A stretch of 64,000 bases of DNA, taken from positions 242,992 to 306,991 of the forward strand of contig NZ_LMUK01000024.1 in assembly GCF_009766005.1 (NCBI RefSeq), given 5' to 3'. Each line of letters starts with the position of its first letter. Position 1 is the stretch's first letter. A model generated the notes under the pieces. The model searched no databases. It saw only the letters and a program-made list of their open reading frames with translations, and had not been told where the DNA came from. A program made the translations under genes and the position numbers. This DNA comes from Bradyrhizobium sp. S69 (lineage in GTDB: Bacteria; Pseudomonadota; Alphaproteobacteria; Rhizobiales; Xanthobacteraceae). This document shows positions 1 to 7,725 of this stretch, one piece after another.

Positions 1-64
1 GCCCGATGCCCGATCCTGCGCCGGTGACGACAGCTACTTTATCGGTGAGATCCAGCCACTTCAT
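1..64 (-). CDS. SDR-family oxidoreductase, N-terminal fragment cut by the window edge
   Basis: Only the first 21 codons are inside the window. Read on the minus strand from an ATG at 64, they give a short beta strand followed by TGAGSGIG, the TGxxxGxG NAD(P)-binding motif at the start of classical short-chain dehydrogenases. It follows the TIM-barrel gene after about 50 bp on the same strand, so it is probably the third gene of the iclR operon. An SDR here would fit oxidation of an alcohol intermediate of the compound handled by this cluster; that role is inference. Confidence 0.8.
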   Translation of the reverse strand, partial: MKWLDLTDKVAVVTGAGSGIG

Positions 65-115
65 ATGTTTCCCCCATTTTTTCTTGATCCGCGACCAAAG
101 CCGTCGCGGTCGATT

Positions 116-958
116 TCAACCGGCTTGTTTGATCGTTTCCTGGAATGCGAACCCGTTCGTTCGCAACGTTGCCACGCCGTCCGTCAGCCCACGCAACGGG
201 TCATCCGACAGAATTTCGAGCACGACGGCGCCCTCGAATCCCGTGTCGTTGATGAGGGCCGCAATTGCGGCAAAATCTATGGCCCCGGTCCCGATCGGGT
301 CATGGCGCCACTGGCCGCGTGGGCTATCCGACAAATGAATGATCCCCAGCCGCGACCATAGCGTAGCCAGACCGGCGACCGGATCTTCACCGATGGCAAA
401 TGCGTTCGCCACATCGTAGATGACCGGGATCGATGCGTATCCTTCAGTGTCCAGGAAGCTCGCGATCGTCTTTGCGTCCGCCAACAATCCCTGCGGATGG
501 TTTTCGAGGATGATGCCGATACCGCGCTGTTGCGCCTTGGCGTGAATCCGGGCGAAGGCGGGGCGAAACGTCTGCATCAGGCGATCATTGGCTTTTGTCA
601 GCAGCGCGTGACGTCGACCGGAACCGACACAGATCCATTTAGCTCCGAGCTCGGCCGCGCGGTCGATCCCGCGTGCATAGGCATCGACCGCAAAATCGAC
701 CACATCGGCCGATGGACTTGCCAGATTGATGTCGCTGCTGGCGAGATCGAGCGCGAGCAGCGACATGCCGCTCCGATCCAGGATCGATCTCAGCCGCCTG
801 GTCAGCTCCGGATTCTCCGCCCACGGATCGTAATGCGGCGGCGTCGCCATCAATTGAACATGACGAAAGCCGGCTTCGGCGAGCCGCTCGAACGCTTCGT
901 CTGCGAGGCAGTTCCAGACAAACCCGAATGTATGAGCGCCAAGGATAGCCGTCGACAT
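116..958 (-). CDS. Sugar phosphate isomerase/epimerase-like TIM-barrel protein
   Basis: A 280-residue protein of the xylose isomerase-like/AP endonuclease 2 TIM-barrel superfamily. Visible superfamily features are an internal acidic motif (ILENHP), a metal-ligand-type strand end (IIHLSDSPRG followed by WRHDPIGTGAIDF) and a late Glu (VVLEIL). Members are metal-dependent isomerases, epimerases or 3-dehydroshikimate dehydratases. The ATG at 958 is preferred over an adjacent TTG at 961; an AAAGG sequence lies upstream. It sits between iclR and an SDR gene on the same strand with short gaps, so it is probably co-transcribed. A second protein of the superfamily is encoded at 9474. The exact reaction cannot be told from sequence. 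Confidence 0.82.
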   Translation of the reverse strand: MSTAILGAHTFGFVWNCLADEAFERLAEAGFRHVQLMATPPHYDPWAENPELTRRLRSILDRSGMSLLALDLASSDINLASPSADVVDFAVDAYARGIDRAAELGAKWICVGSGRRHALLTKANDRLMQTFRPAFARIHAKAQQRGIGIILENHPQGLLADAKTIASFLDTEGYASIPVIYDVANAFAIGEDPVAGLATLWSRLGIIHLSDSPRGQWRHDPIGTGAIDFAAIAALINDTGFEGAVVLEILSDDPLRGLTDGVATLRTNGFAFQETIKQAG

Positions 959-1021
959 CAACCGGGCCTTTCAGAACGGAATTCGCAGGATGGACTTCGC
1001 AGGATAGGCTTCGAGGGTCCG

Positions 1022-1909
1022 TCAGGCTGTTTTCTTCCTGGACACATCATCTTTCGGGTCATCGAAAATGCTCATTTGAGACCGCAGGCCGCGGCCGTAG
1101 AGGCCCGGCGACGCAACGGTCGCCAGCGACAGCTCCTGCGCGGCGGCGAGCAGTGCAGGTGAAATTTGCAGCATCCGTTGCTCGGTGAAGCGAATGTCCG
1201 GACCAGCAATAACGATCGTCCCGGTCACTTCCTTTGTTTTGGGGTGCCGTATCGGCGCTGCAGTCGCGTTCATCCAGGGCGAGTAGGTCTGAATAGCGAT
1301 ACTGAAACCGCGCTTGCGGGTATTGCGCAAATATTTCAGCAACGCCGGCCAGGTCTCCGGCGCCCGCGGACCGTAGTCGCTCCTCAGGCCGAACCCTTGC
1401 TTCTCGACCAGAGCCGTTGCCGCTTCGTCGGACAAACACGCCAACCACGCGTGGCCACTGGCCGAACACGACAGACGGCCGACCTGCCCCATATCGGGGT
1501 CGTAGCGCAATCCATGCGGGGAGCCCTGCGCCTTGGCGACCCAAATAAGCTCCTTGCCGTCGATCATCGCGAGCCGCACCAGTTCGCCGCACTCACGTGC
1601 GACCCTGTCCAGGATCGGTTGTGCGAAATCGGTGATGCCGCTGCCGGTCAGAAAGGTGAAAGCGAGAGAGGCAATTTTGGCGGTCAGTTGATAGGCGCCC
1701 TGCTGCCGCTCCTGACGGACGTAGCCGTGCTCGACGAGGCTGGTCAGCACGCGATGGGTCGCGCTGCGCGGAATTTGTAGCGCTTCGGCGATCTCGAACA
1801 ACAGCATGCCCTGCGCATTGTCGGACAGCAGCTCCAGCACGCCCAGCGTCCGCTCCAGCAGGCCGCTGGGTCCGGCATCGGGCCGTGTTCGGTTCGCCGC
1901 GGCTTCCAT
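1022..1909 (-). CDS. IclR-family transcriptional regulator
   Basis: A 295-residue regulator with an N-terminal winged helix-turn-helix (about residues 17-75; the segment around IPRSATHRVLTSLVEHGYV is the recognition-helix region) and a C-terminal IclR effector domain (about 85-275). IclR proteins bind small aromatic or carboxylic effectors and control adjacent catabolic genes. It is the first gene of a minus-strand operon and is divergent from the ABC-transporter operon starting at 2116. Two palindromes of the type TTGGAAT-N3-ATTCCAA lie in the shared intergenic region and resemble known IclR-family operators, so it probably controls both directions. Confidence 0.92.
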   Translation of the reverse strand: MEAAANRTRPDAGPSGLLERTLGVLELLSDNAQGMLLFEIAEALQIPRSATHRVLTSLVEHGYVRQERQQGAYQLTAKIASLAFTFLTGSGITDFAQPILDRVARECGELVRLAMIDGKELIWVAKAQGSPHGLRYDPDMGQVGRLSCSASGHAWLACLSDEAATALVEKQGFGLRSDYGPRAPETWPALLKYLRNTRKRGFSIAIQTYSPWMNATAAPIRHPKTKEVTGTIVIAGPDIRFTEQRMLQISPALLAAAQELSLATVASPGLYGRGLRSQMSIFDDPKDDVSRKKTA

Positions 1910-1976
1910 GGCTCGGTCCTCGCCTTGCTCCCGTATCGTCGTGCTGCGCCATCGCCCGGCGCCCCGTCAAGTCAGT

Positions 1977-1992
1977 TTGGAATTGGATTCCA
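1977..1992. promoter_or_regulatory. Putative IclR operator, copy 1
   Basis: The palindrome TTGGAAT-TGG-ATTCCA lies between iclR and the divergent transporter operon. It matches copy 2 (2010-2026) in both arms; the centres are about 33 bp apart, roughly three helical turns, so two dimers would sit on the same DNA face. TGGAAT-type arms are known for IclR-family sites. Binding itself is inferred. Confidence 0.65.
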
Positions 1993-2009
1993 CTTTTGGC
2001 AAGCGAATA

Positions 2010-2026
2010 TTGGAATTGAATTCCAA
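2010..2026. promoter_or_regulatory. Putative IclR operator, copy 2
   Basis: A perfect palindrome, TTGGAAT-TGA-ATTCCAA, with 7-bp arms and a 3-bp centre, about 90 bp before the GTG start of the binding-protein gene. It is the better of the two copies and shares its arms with the site at 1977-1992. Confidence 0.7.
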
Positions 2027-2115
2027 TCGCAATAGACGGATCATGGATGCTGCGAGCAAGTCTCCGCGGCCGCCGGCGCCGATCCAAACGACCGGCATTC
2101 AAGGGGGAGGATGCA

Positions 2116-3384
2116 GTGACGGAAACAACAATTGCGTCCGGTCGCAAGATCGGCCGGCGGAGCTTGCTTCTCGGGTCAGCGGGCCTTGCGGCCACCAGCT
2201 TTGGCGCGTCCCGACTAGGAATGCCCTATATCGGCAACGCCGCCGCCGCCGAACCCATCAAGATCGGCATGATCTGGGCGAAGACGGGATCCATCGTCGA
2301 TCAGGCCGAATATCTGGCGCAAGGCAGCATGCTGGCGCTGGAACAGCGCAACAAGACGCTGCTTGGCCGGCCCGCCGAAATCGTCTGGCTCGACGAGCCC
2401 AATCCGCAAGGGGCACAGCAGAGCGCGGAGCGTCTCATTGGAGAGCAAAAGGTGGTCGGCATCGTCGGAGGGGCGCTGTCATCGTTCGCGTTGGCGATCT
2501 CCTCGGTCGCCAAGAAGGCCAAGATCCCCTACATCGCCGCCAACGCGGCAACCGGCGATCTCACCGGAAAATCGTGCAACAAGTATACTTTCCGGGTGCA
2601 GCCGCCTGTCGATGTTCACGCCCGCATCCTGGCGCCCTACTGCGCCTCGATCGGCAAGAAATGGTATCTGCTGACGGCGTCCTACGCGTTCGGCCAGGAC
2701 ATCAAGAAAGCGTTCAACGATTACATTCTCGCCAATGGCGGCACCGTCGTCGGCGCCGACGAGGTCCCGGTCGGAACGCCCGACTACAGTTCCTTCATCC
2801 TGAAGATCCGGGCCGCGAAGCCCGATGTCGTGATCGGCGGCGTTGCGGCCAGCGACCTGACCACGTTCCTGAAGCAGTGGAACGAACTCGGCATGAAGGG
2901 CAAGATTCCGTTCGCGGAAATTTCCGTGGGCAATACCGATTTGTGGGGAGTTGGACCTGAGGCCGCCGATGGCCTCTTCACCATCACCTGGTGGTACAAG
3001 GACCCGAACAATACGCCCGAAGAACAGACGATGGCCGCAGCCTACGAGAAGAAATACAGCCGCCCGGCCGCCGACAAGACTTGGATGGGCTGGCTTGGCA
3101 TGAAAAGCCTGCTCGATTCGATCGAGATGGCCAAGACGACCGAACCCGCCGCCATCGTCCAGGCGCTGGAAACCTGGAAGTACAAGCGCGGTGATATCGA
3201 TGTCGGCTATCGTCCCTTCGACCACCAGATGACCGGCCGCCTTCTCGTGGCCGGCATCCATCCCAACATCACGGACAAGTGGGATTATTTCGACGTCAAG
3301 GCGGAGTTGCCCAAAACGCCGGATGATATCGCCAAGGCCTTCGGCTCGCAGGCGGACAGCACCTGCAAGATGGACGCGCTCTGA
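2116..3384 (+). CDS. Branched-chain amino acid-type ABC transporter substrate-binding protein with Tat-like signal
   Basis: A periplasmic binding protein of the Leu/Ile/Val (type I, LivJ/UrtA-like) fold, 422 residues. I choose the GTG at 2116 because AAGGGGGAGG stands just before it and because it places a twin-arginine signal (GRRSLLLGSAG, then a hydrophobic stretch and an AAAAE cleavage region) at the N terminus; an ATG at 2047 would add 23 arginine-rich residues. In this family such proteins bind amino acids, urea, amides or aromatic acids; a Tat signal suggests folding before export. It is the first gene of the operon with livH and the livMGF fusion, facing iclR, so it probably captures the substrate of this catabolic cluster. 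Confidence 0.88.
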   Translation: MTETTIASGRKIGRRSLLLGSAGLAATSFGASRLGMPYIGNAAAAEPIKIGMIWAKTGSIVDQAEYLAQGSMLALEQRNKTLLGRPAEIVWLDEPNPQGAQQSAERLIGEQKVVGIVGGALSSFALAISSVAKKAKIPYIAANAATGDLTGKSCNKYTFRVQPPVDVHARILAPYCASIGKKWYLLTASYAFGQDIKKAFNDYILANGGTVVGADEVPVGTPDYSSFILKIRAAKPDVVIGGVAASDLTTFLKQWNELGMKGKIPFAEISVGNTDLWGVGPEAADGLFTITWWYKDPNNTPEEQTMAAAYEKKYSRPAADKTWMGWLGMKSLLDSIEMAKTTEPAAIVQALETWKYKRGDIDVGYRPFDHQMTGRLLVAGIHPNITDKWDYFDVKAELPKTPDDIAKAFGSQADSTCKMDAL

Positions 3385-3474
3385 AGTGTTGCCGTCACCC
3401 GGAAGCGGATCGCACCCGATCCGTTTCCGTTCCGCTCATGTCTGTTCCACCCATGTCTCCGGAGGAATGATGCC

Positions 3475-4344
3475 ATGCTCGACATGATCCTGTCGCAGGC
3501 TGTCAACGGGCTGGTGCTGGGCTTTCTTTACGTCCTGATTGCCATAGGCCTGTCGATCATCTTCGGCATGCTCGGGATCGTGAATTTCGCACATGGCGCT
3601 TTCTTCGCGATCGGAGCCTATCTTGCCTTCGCGCTCAACCGGCAGTTCGGTTGGGGCGCCGCCCTGCTGGCGCCGATCCTGACCGGATTGATCGGCGTTG
3701 TCGTGGAGATGGTCCTGATCCGATGGCTCTACGGCAAGGAGCCGTTGCTCGGATTGATCCTGACATTCGCCCTCGCTTTGCTGGTCGAGGCGATCCTGCG
3801 GCTGGTGTTCGGCGGCGCGCCGGTGCCGTTCGCCGCGCCGAAATTCCTGGCGGGCTTCGCCGAATATGGCCCGATCCTGATCACGAAGTACCGCATGTTC
3901 GTGCTGGCGGTGACGGTGTTCGTGCTGGTCGCCTTCTGGGCGTTTCTCGCCTTTACGCCTTACGGCCGTATCATCCGGGCCGGCTCGCGCGATCCCGAGA
4001 TGGTCGGCCTGATGGGCATCAATTTACCGATCGTCTTCAGCGGCGTATTCGGCATCGGGTGCCTGCTCGCCGGACTCGGAGGCATGCTCGCCGCACCGCT
4101 ATGGACAGTGACGCCCTCGATGGCGGCCGGTGCGATCATGCCTGCCTTCGTGATCGTCACGATCGGCGGCCTCGGCTCTTATGCCGGCGCCATCGTCGCA
4201 GGGCTCCTGGTCGGGATCACCACGGCCATGACGATCCAGTTCCAACCGGAATGGTCGGGTGCTGCGATGTACATTCTGATGGCAGCCATTCTTCTGGTTC
4301 GGCCGCGCGGCCTCTTCGGTGAGAAATGGGAGAGGTTTGAATGA
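3475..4344 (+). CDS. LivH-type ABC transporter permease
   Basis: A 289-residue inner-membrane permease of the branched-chain amino acid/urea class. The N terminus (NGLVLGFLYVLIAIGLSIIFG followed by GIVNFAHGAFF) is typical of LivH, and the whole chain is a series of hydrophobic segments. A GGAGGAATG ribosome-binding site precedes the ATG. It overlaps the next gene by ATGA, indicating translational coupling with the LivM-LivG-LivF fusion. With that protein and the binding protein at 2116 it completes a whole importer. Confidence 0.93.
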   Translation: MLDMILSQAVNGLVLGFLYVLIAIGLSIIFGMLGIVNFAHGAFFAIGAYLAFALNRQFGWGAALLAPILTGLIGVVVEMVLIRWLYGKEPLLGLILTFALALLVEAILRLVFGGAPVPFAAPKFLAGFAEYGPILITKYRMFVLAVTVFVLVAFWAFLAFTPYGRIIRAGSRDPEMVGLMGINLPIVFSGVFGIGCLLAGLGGMLAAPLWTVTPSMAAGAIMPAFVIVTIGGLGSYAGAIVAGLLVGITTAMTIQFQPEWSGAAMYILMAAILLVRPRGLFGEKWERFE

Positions 4345-6878
4345 GCATGGCGGCCCTCGTTCGAAATCCGGCTTTCTGGGCGGCGCTCACCTTGACGGCG
4401 TTGACGCTGATCTGGCTGGCCCTCAGCGCGCCGGTCTCGCTGATCACGCAGATCGCGATCTATACGCTGTACGGCGCGGGCGTAAATCTGTTGGTCGGCT
4501 ACACCGGCCTCGTCCCGTTCGGCGCCTCGGTCTTCTTCGGCTGCGCGAGCTATGCCTCCGCCTTCTTCGTGACGGCCGGCTATGGCAACGACATCGCCTC
4601 GCTTGCCTTTGCGGTGATTTTATCCGCCGCGATGGCACTGGTGATCGGCGCGGTGATCCTGCGTCGGACGGGGCTGTATTTTTCTCTGCTCACGCTCGCC
4701 TTCTCCCAGATTGCTTTTGAAGTGGCTTTCAAATGGACGACCGTGACCGGTGGCGAGAACGGACTGCAAGGCATTGCGCGGCGCAGTTTTGCGAACGATC
4801 TGAGCTTCCACGCCTTTGTCGTCGTGACGGTGGTCGCCTGCCTGTGGCTGCTATGGCGGATTGCGCACTCGCCCTTCGGCCGTGTCCTGCAAGCCGTCCG
4901 CGACAACGAACATCGAGCCCGCAGCCTCGGCTATAACGTGTATCGGGTGCGTCTCGGTGCCTTCATCCTGACGGGCGTCTTCGTCGGCTACAGCGGCGCG
5001 TTGCTGACGCTGATGCTGCAGGGCGTCTACGCCAACAATCTCAATTGGCAGCATGCCGGCGACTCGCTGCTGATGACCGTACTCGGCGGGATCCATCATG
5101 CGCTGGGGCCGCTCTGGGGTGCAATCGCCTTCATCCTGCTGGAAGACCGGCTCTCCGCGATTACCGAGAATTGGTGGCTGATCTTCGCACCGATCCTGAT
5201 GCTGTTTGCGCTGCTGTCGCCGGAGGGCATTCAGGGCCTGGTGCAACGGCTGTTCGGGCGCTCCCACTGGACGCTGGTGCGCAACACGATCCCTGCCCGG
5301 CCGGCCCTCATCACGCCGTTCGAAAGTGCGGCCATCAATGCCGATCCGGACAAGCCGCTGCTGCAGACGCGCAAGCTCTGCAAGCAGTTCGGCAACCTAG
5401 TCACCGCGCGCGACATCGATCTTGATGTCCACCCTTTCGTCCTGCACAGCATCATCGGCCCTAACGGCGCCGGCAAGACGACGTTCTTCAATATGCTGTC
5501 GGGATCGCTGAGGCCGAGTAGCGGGGGGATTCTTTTCGAGGGTAACGACATCACGCGAGCGCCGGTGCATGTGCGCGCGCGGCTCGGCATTGGACGCTCG
5601 TTCCAGATCCTGTCGGTCTTCCCAAATCTCACGGTATTCGAAAACGTCCGCATCGCGGTCCAGGCCGAACGGCGTGGAGCAAAAGGCCTGTTCTCCGATG
5701 CCCATGAGCTTGCCGGGATCAACGATCGGGCCTGGTCGGTGCTCGACGCGGTCGGACTAGCCGACCAGGCCGCGGACTCATGTCTCAATCTGCCGCACGG
5801 CGCCAAACGGCTGCTGGAGATCGGCATCACGCTCGCGATCAACTCCAAGCTGCTTCTGCTCGACGAGCCGCTGGCGGGTCTGGCCGAATCCGACCGCGTC
5901 CTCGTCGCCGACCTGATCAAGAAGCTCTCGAAGCGACATGCCGTCGTTCTTATCGAGCACGATATCGACCGCGTTCTCGCGATCTCCGATCGCATTTCCG
6001 TGCTCCATCAGGGGCGCCTGATCGCCGATGGCCGACCGGCCGATGTCGCCAAACATCCGGACGTCATCGCCGCCTACCTCGGCGCCGCCGACGACAAGCG
6101 GACATCACCGATCGAGAGCGAGCGCAACGTTCGCGCGCCGGGCCGCCTGTTGCTGGAGGCCAACGGCGTCGCCTGCGGATACGGTGGCAGCACCGTGCTG
6201 AGCAACCTCGACCTGCGCATCCACGAGGGCGAAGCCGTCGCTCTGCTCGGCCGCAACGGAGTCGGGAAAACCACGACGCTGCGATGCCTGACCGGCACGC
6301 TTCCGGCCGTCGCCGGTCAGATCAGCTTCGCGGGCAAGGCGCTCGGCGGGCTGAAGCCCTACGAAATCAACCGGCTGGGTATCTCGTTGGTGCCGGAAGG
6401 ACGCCGCCTGTTTCCCAATTTGACCGTCACCGAAAACCTACAGCTGGCGTCTCGTCCCGGAGGTGCCAGCCTGGAGCAGGTCTTTGAGCTGTTTCCCCGC
6501 CTGCTCACGCGGCAGAAGGCAAAGGCGGAAAACCTGTCAGGCGGCGAGCGCCAGATGGTCGCCATCGCCCGGGCCCTGGTCGTGCCGAGCAAACTGATCT
6601 TGCTCGACGAACCGTTCGAGGGTCTCGCTCCCGCGGTGATCAAGGAGGTCATGGACGCGCTGGCTAAACTGCGCGGCAAAGTCGCCATGATCATCGTGGA
6701 GCACCACGCGGAAACCGTGCTGCCGATCGTGGATCGCGCCTATGTACTGGTCAACGGCCAGATCGCTTTCGAAGGCGACGCCGGCCGGCTTGAACGCGAT
6801 CACGACCTGCAAGCCAGATTGCTCGGCGTCGTGCAGGGTGACGAACTCGAAGCCACGCTGAAGCGTGCGGCCATTTGA
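4341..6878 (+). CDS. Fused LivM permease - LivG ATPase - LivF ATPase of an ABC importer
   Basis: An 845-residue protein joining three components that are normally separate. Residues about 1-310 are a LivM-type permease; about 340-585 a LivG-type ATPase (Walker A GPNGAGKTT near 373, Walker B LLLLDEP near 503, H-loop IEHD); about 600-845 a LivF-type ATPase (Walker A GRNGVGKTT near 636, signature LSGGERQ, Walker B LILLDEP, H-loop VEHH). The signature in the first ATPase reads LPHGAKR instead of LSxGxxR, so one ATP site may be weakened. No stop codon or frameshift interrupts the joins. The start overlaps livH by ATGA. LivM-LivG fusions are known; a triple fusion is less usual. Confidence 0.92.
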   Translation: MSMAALVRNPAFWAALTLTALTLIWLALSAPVSLITQIAIYTLYGAGVNLLVGYTGLVPFGASVFFGCASYASAFFVTAGYGNDIASLAFAVILSAAMALVIGAVILRRTGLYFSLLTLAFSQIAFEVAFKWTTVTGGENGLQGIARRSFANDLSFHAFVVVTVVACLWLLWRIAHSPFGRVLQAVRDNEHRARSLGYNVYRVRLGAFILTGVFVGYSGALLTLMLQGVYANNLNWQHAGDSLLMTVLGGIHHALGPLWGAIAFILLEDRLSAITENWWLIFAPILMLFALLSPEGIQGLVQRLFGRSHWTLVRNTIPARPALITPFESAAINADPDKPLLQTRKLCKQFGNLVTARDIDLDVHPFVLHSIIGPNGAGKTTFFNMLSGSLRPSSGGILFEGNDITRAPVHVRARLGIGRSFQILSVFPNLTVFENVRIAVQAERRGAKGLFSDAHELAGINDRAWSVLDAVGLADQAADSCLNLPHGAKRLLEIGITLAINSKLLLLDEPLAGLAESDRVLVADLIKKLSKRHAVVLIEHDIDRVLAISDRISVLHQGRLIADGRPADVAKHPDVIAAYLGAADDKRTSPIESERNVRAPGRLLLEANGVACGYGGSTVLSNLDLRIHEGEAVALLGRNGVGKTTTLRCLTGTLPAVAGQISFAGKALGGLKPYEINRLGISLVPEGRRLFPNLTVTENLQLASRPGGASLEQVFELFPRLLTRQKAKAENLSGGERQMVAIARALVVPSKLILLDEPFEGLAPAVIKEVMDALAKLRGKVAMIIVEHHAETVLPIVDRAYVLVNGQIAFEGDAGRLERDHDLQARLLGVVQGDELEATLKRAAI

Positions 6879-6909
6879 TGTGGGACAAGACTTGATGTGG
6901 GACAAGACA
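6876..6909 (+). repeat. 17-bp direct tandem duplication at a gene junction
   Basis: TGATGTGGGACAAGACT at 6876-6892 is repeated at 6893-6909 with a single final mismatch. The first copy contains the stop codon of the ABC fusion gene, and each copy carries a GGGA ribosome-binding-like sequence ahead of a possible start codon of the next gene (ATG 6895 or 6910), so the duplication doubles the initiation signal. Confidence 0.9.
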
Positions 6910-7716
6910 ATGAACCTGAATTTGACCGGCGCAACCCGGCTGAACATGATCGTTGGCGATCCGATTGCGCAGGTAAAAGCCCCTGAAGGCATGACGAAGG
7001 CATTCGCCGACATCGGCCACGACGGAATACTGGTGCCGGTACAGGTCGATCCCCGGGATCTCGGCGCGCTCCTGACGGTTGCGGACAGCCTCAAGAATCT
7101 GGACGGCATCATCGTCACGGTGCCGCATAAATTCGCGTGTTTCGCGCACTGCGGCAGCGTCAGCGCGCGCGCCGGCTTTCTGGGCGCCGTCAACATCATG
7201 CGCCGACGCCAGGATGGCGGCTGGCACGGTGACATGGTCGATGGTCTCGGCTTCGTCGGCGCCGTTCGCGGCAAAAACTGCGACCCGCATGGGAAGCGGG
7301 CGCTGCTCGTCGGCGCGGGCGGGGCCGGCTCGGCCATCGCGATGGCGCTGGTGGAAGCCGGCGTGAGCCAACTTGCCGTTCATGACGCGGACGCCTCGCG
7401 GCGCGATCGCCTGGTCGCGCGGCTGAAGACACTCGGTCGCTCGGACATCATGATCGGTTCCTCCGATCCGGAAGGCTACGATCTGGTTGCGAACGCCACA
7501 CCGGCCGGCATGAAGGCGGGTGACCCGCTGCCGGTGGATGTCACGAAGCTGGCGCCGACAACCTTCGTCGGCTGCGTGATCACCGCGCCAGCGGCGTCCC
7601 CGCTGATCGAAGCCGCACGGCGTCTTGGTTGTCCGACCTCGACAGGAACCGACATGTACAACGCGCTCCAGAGTTCGATGGTCGACTTCCTGCTCGCTCC
7701 CGAAGCGCGCGCCTGA
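6910..7716 (+). CDS. Shikimate dehydrogenase-like protein with altered substrate motif
   Basis: A 268-residue member of the shikimate/quinate dehydrogenase (AroE/YdiB) family. Catalytic-type residues are present: Lys74 in VTVPHK, Asn95 in GAVN and Asp111 in MVDGLGF; the NAD(P) loop GAGGAG is at 135-140. The N-terminal segment that in true AroE carries two serines binding the shikimate carboxylate (HSxSP) reads AQVKAP (residues 20-25). Substrate is therefore probably not shikimate itself. Starts at 6895 and 6865 are in frame; 6910 gives the usual N terminus with GGGA ahead. It is embedded between transporter and flavoprotein genes, which argues for a catabolic and not a biosynthetic role. Confidence 0.85.
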   Translation: MNLNLTGATRLNMIVGDPIAQVKAPEGMTKAFADIGHDGILVPVQVDPRDLGALLTVADSLKNLDGIIVTVPHKFACFAHCGSVSARAGFLGAVNIMRRRQDGGWHGDMVDGLGFVGAVRGKNCDPHGKRALLVGAGGAGSAIAMALVEAGVSQLAVHDADASRRDRLVARLKTLGRSDIMIGSSDPEGYDLVANATPAGMKAGDPLPVDVTKLAPTTFVGCVITAPAASPLIEAARRLGCPTSTGTDMYNALQSSMVDFLLAPEARA

Positions 7717-7725
7717 GGTCACCCC

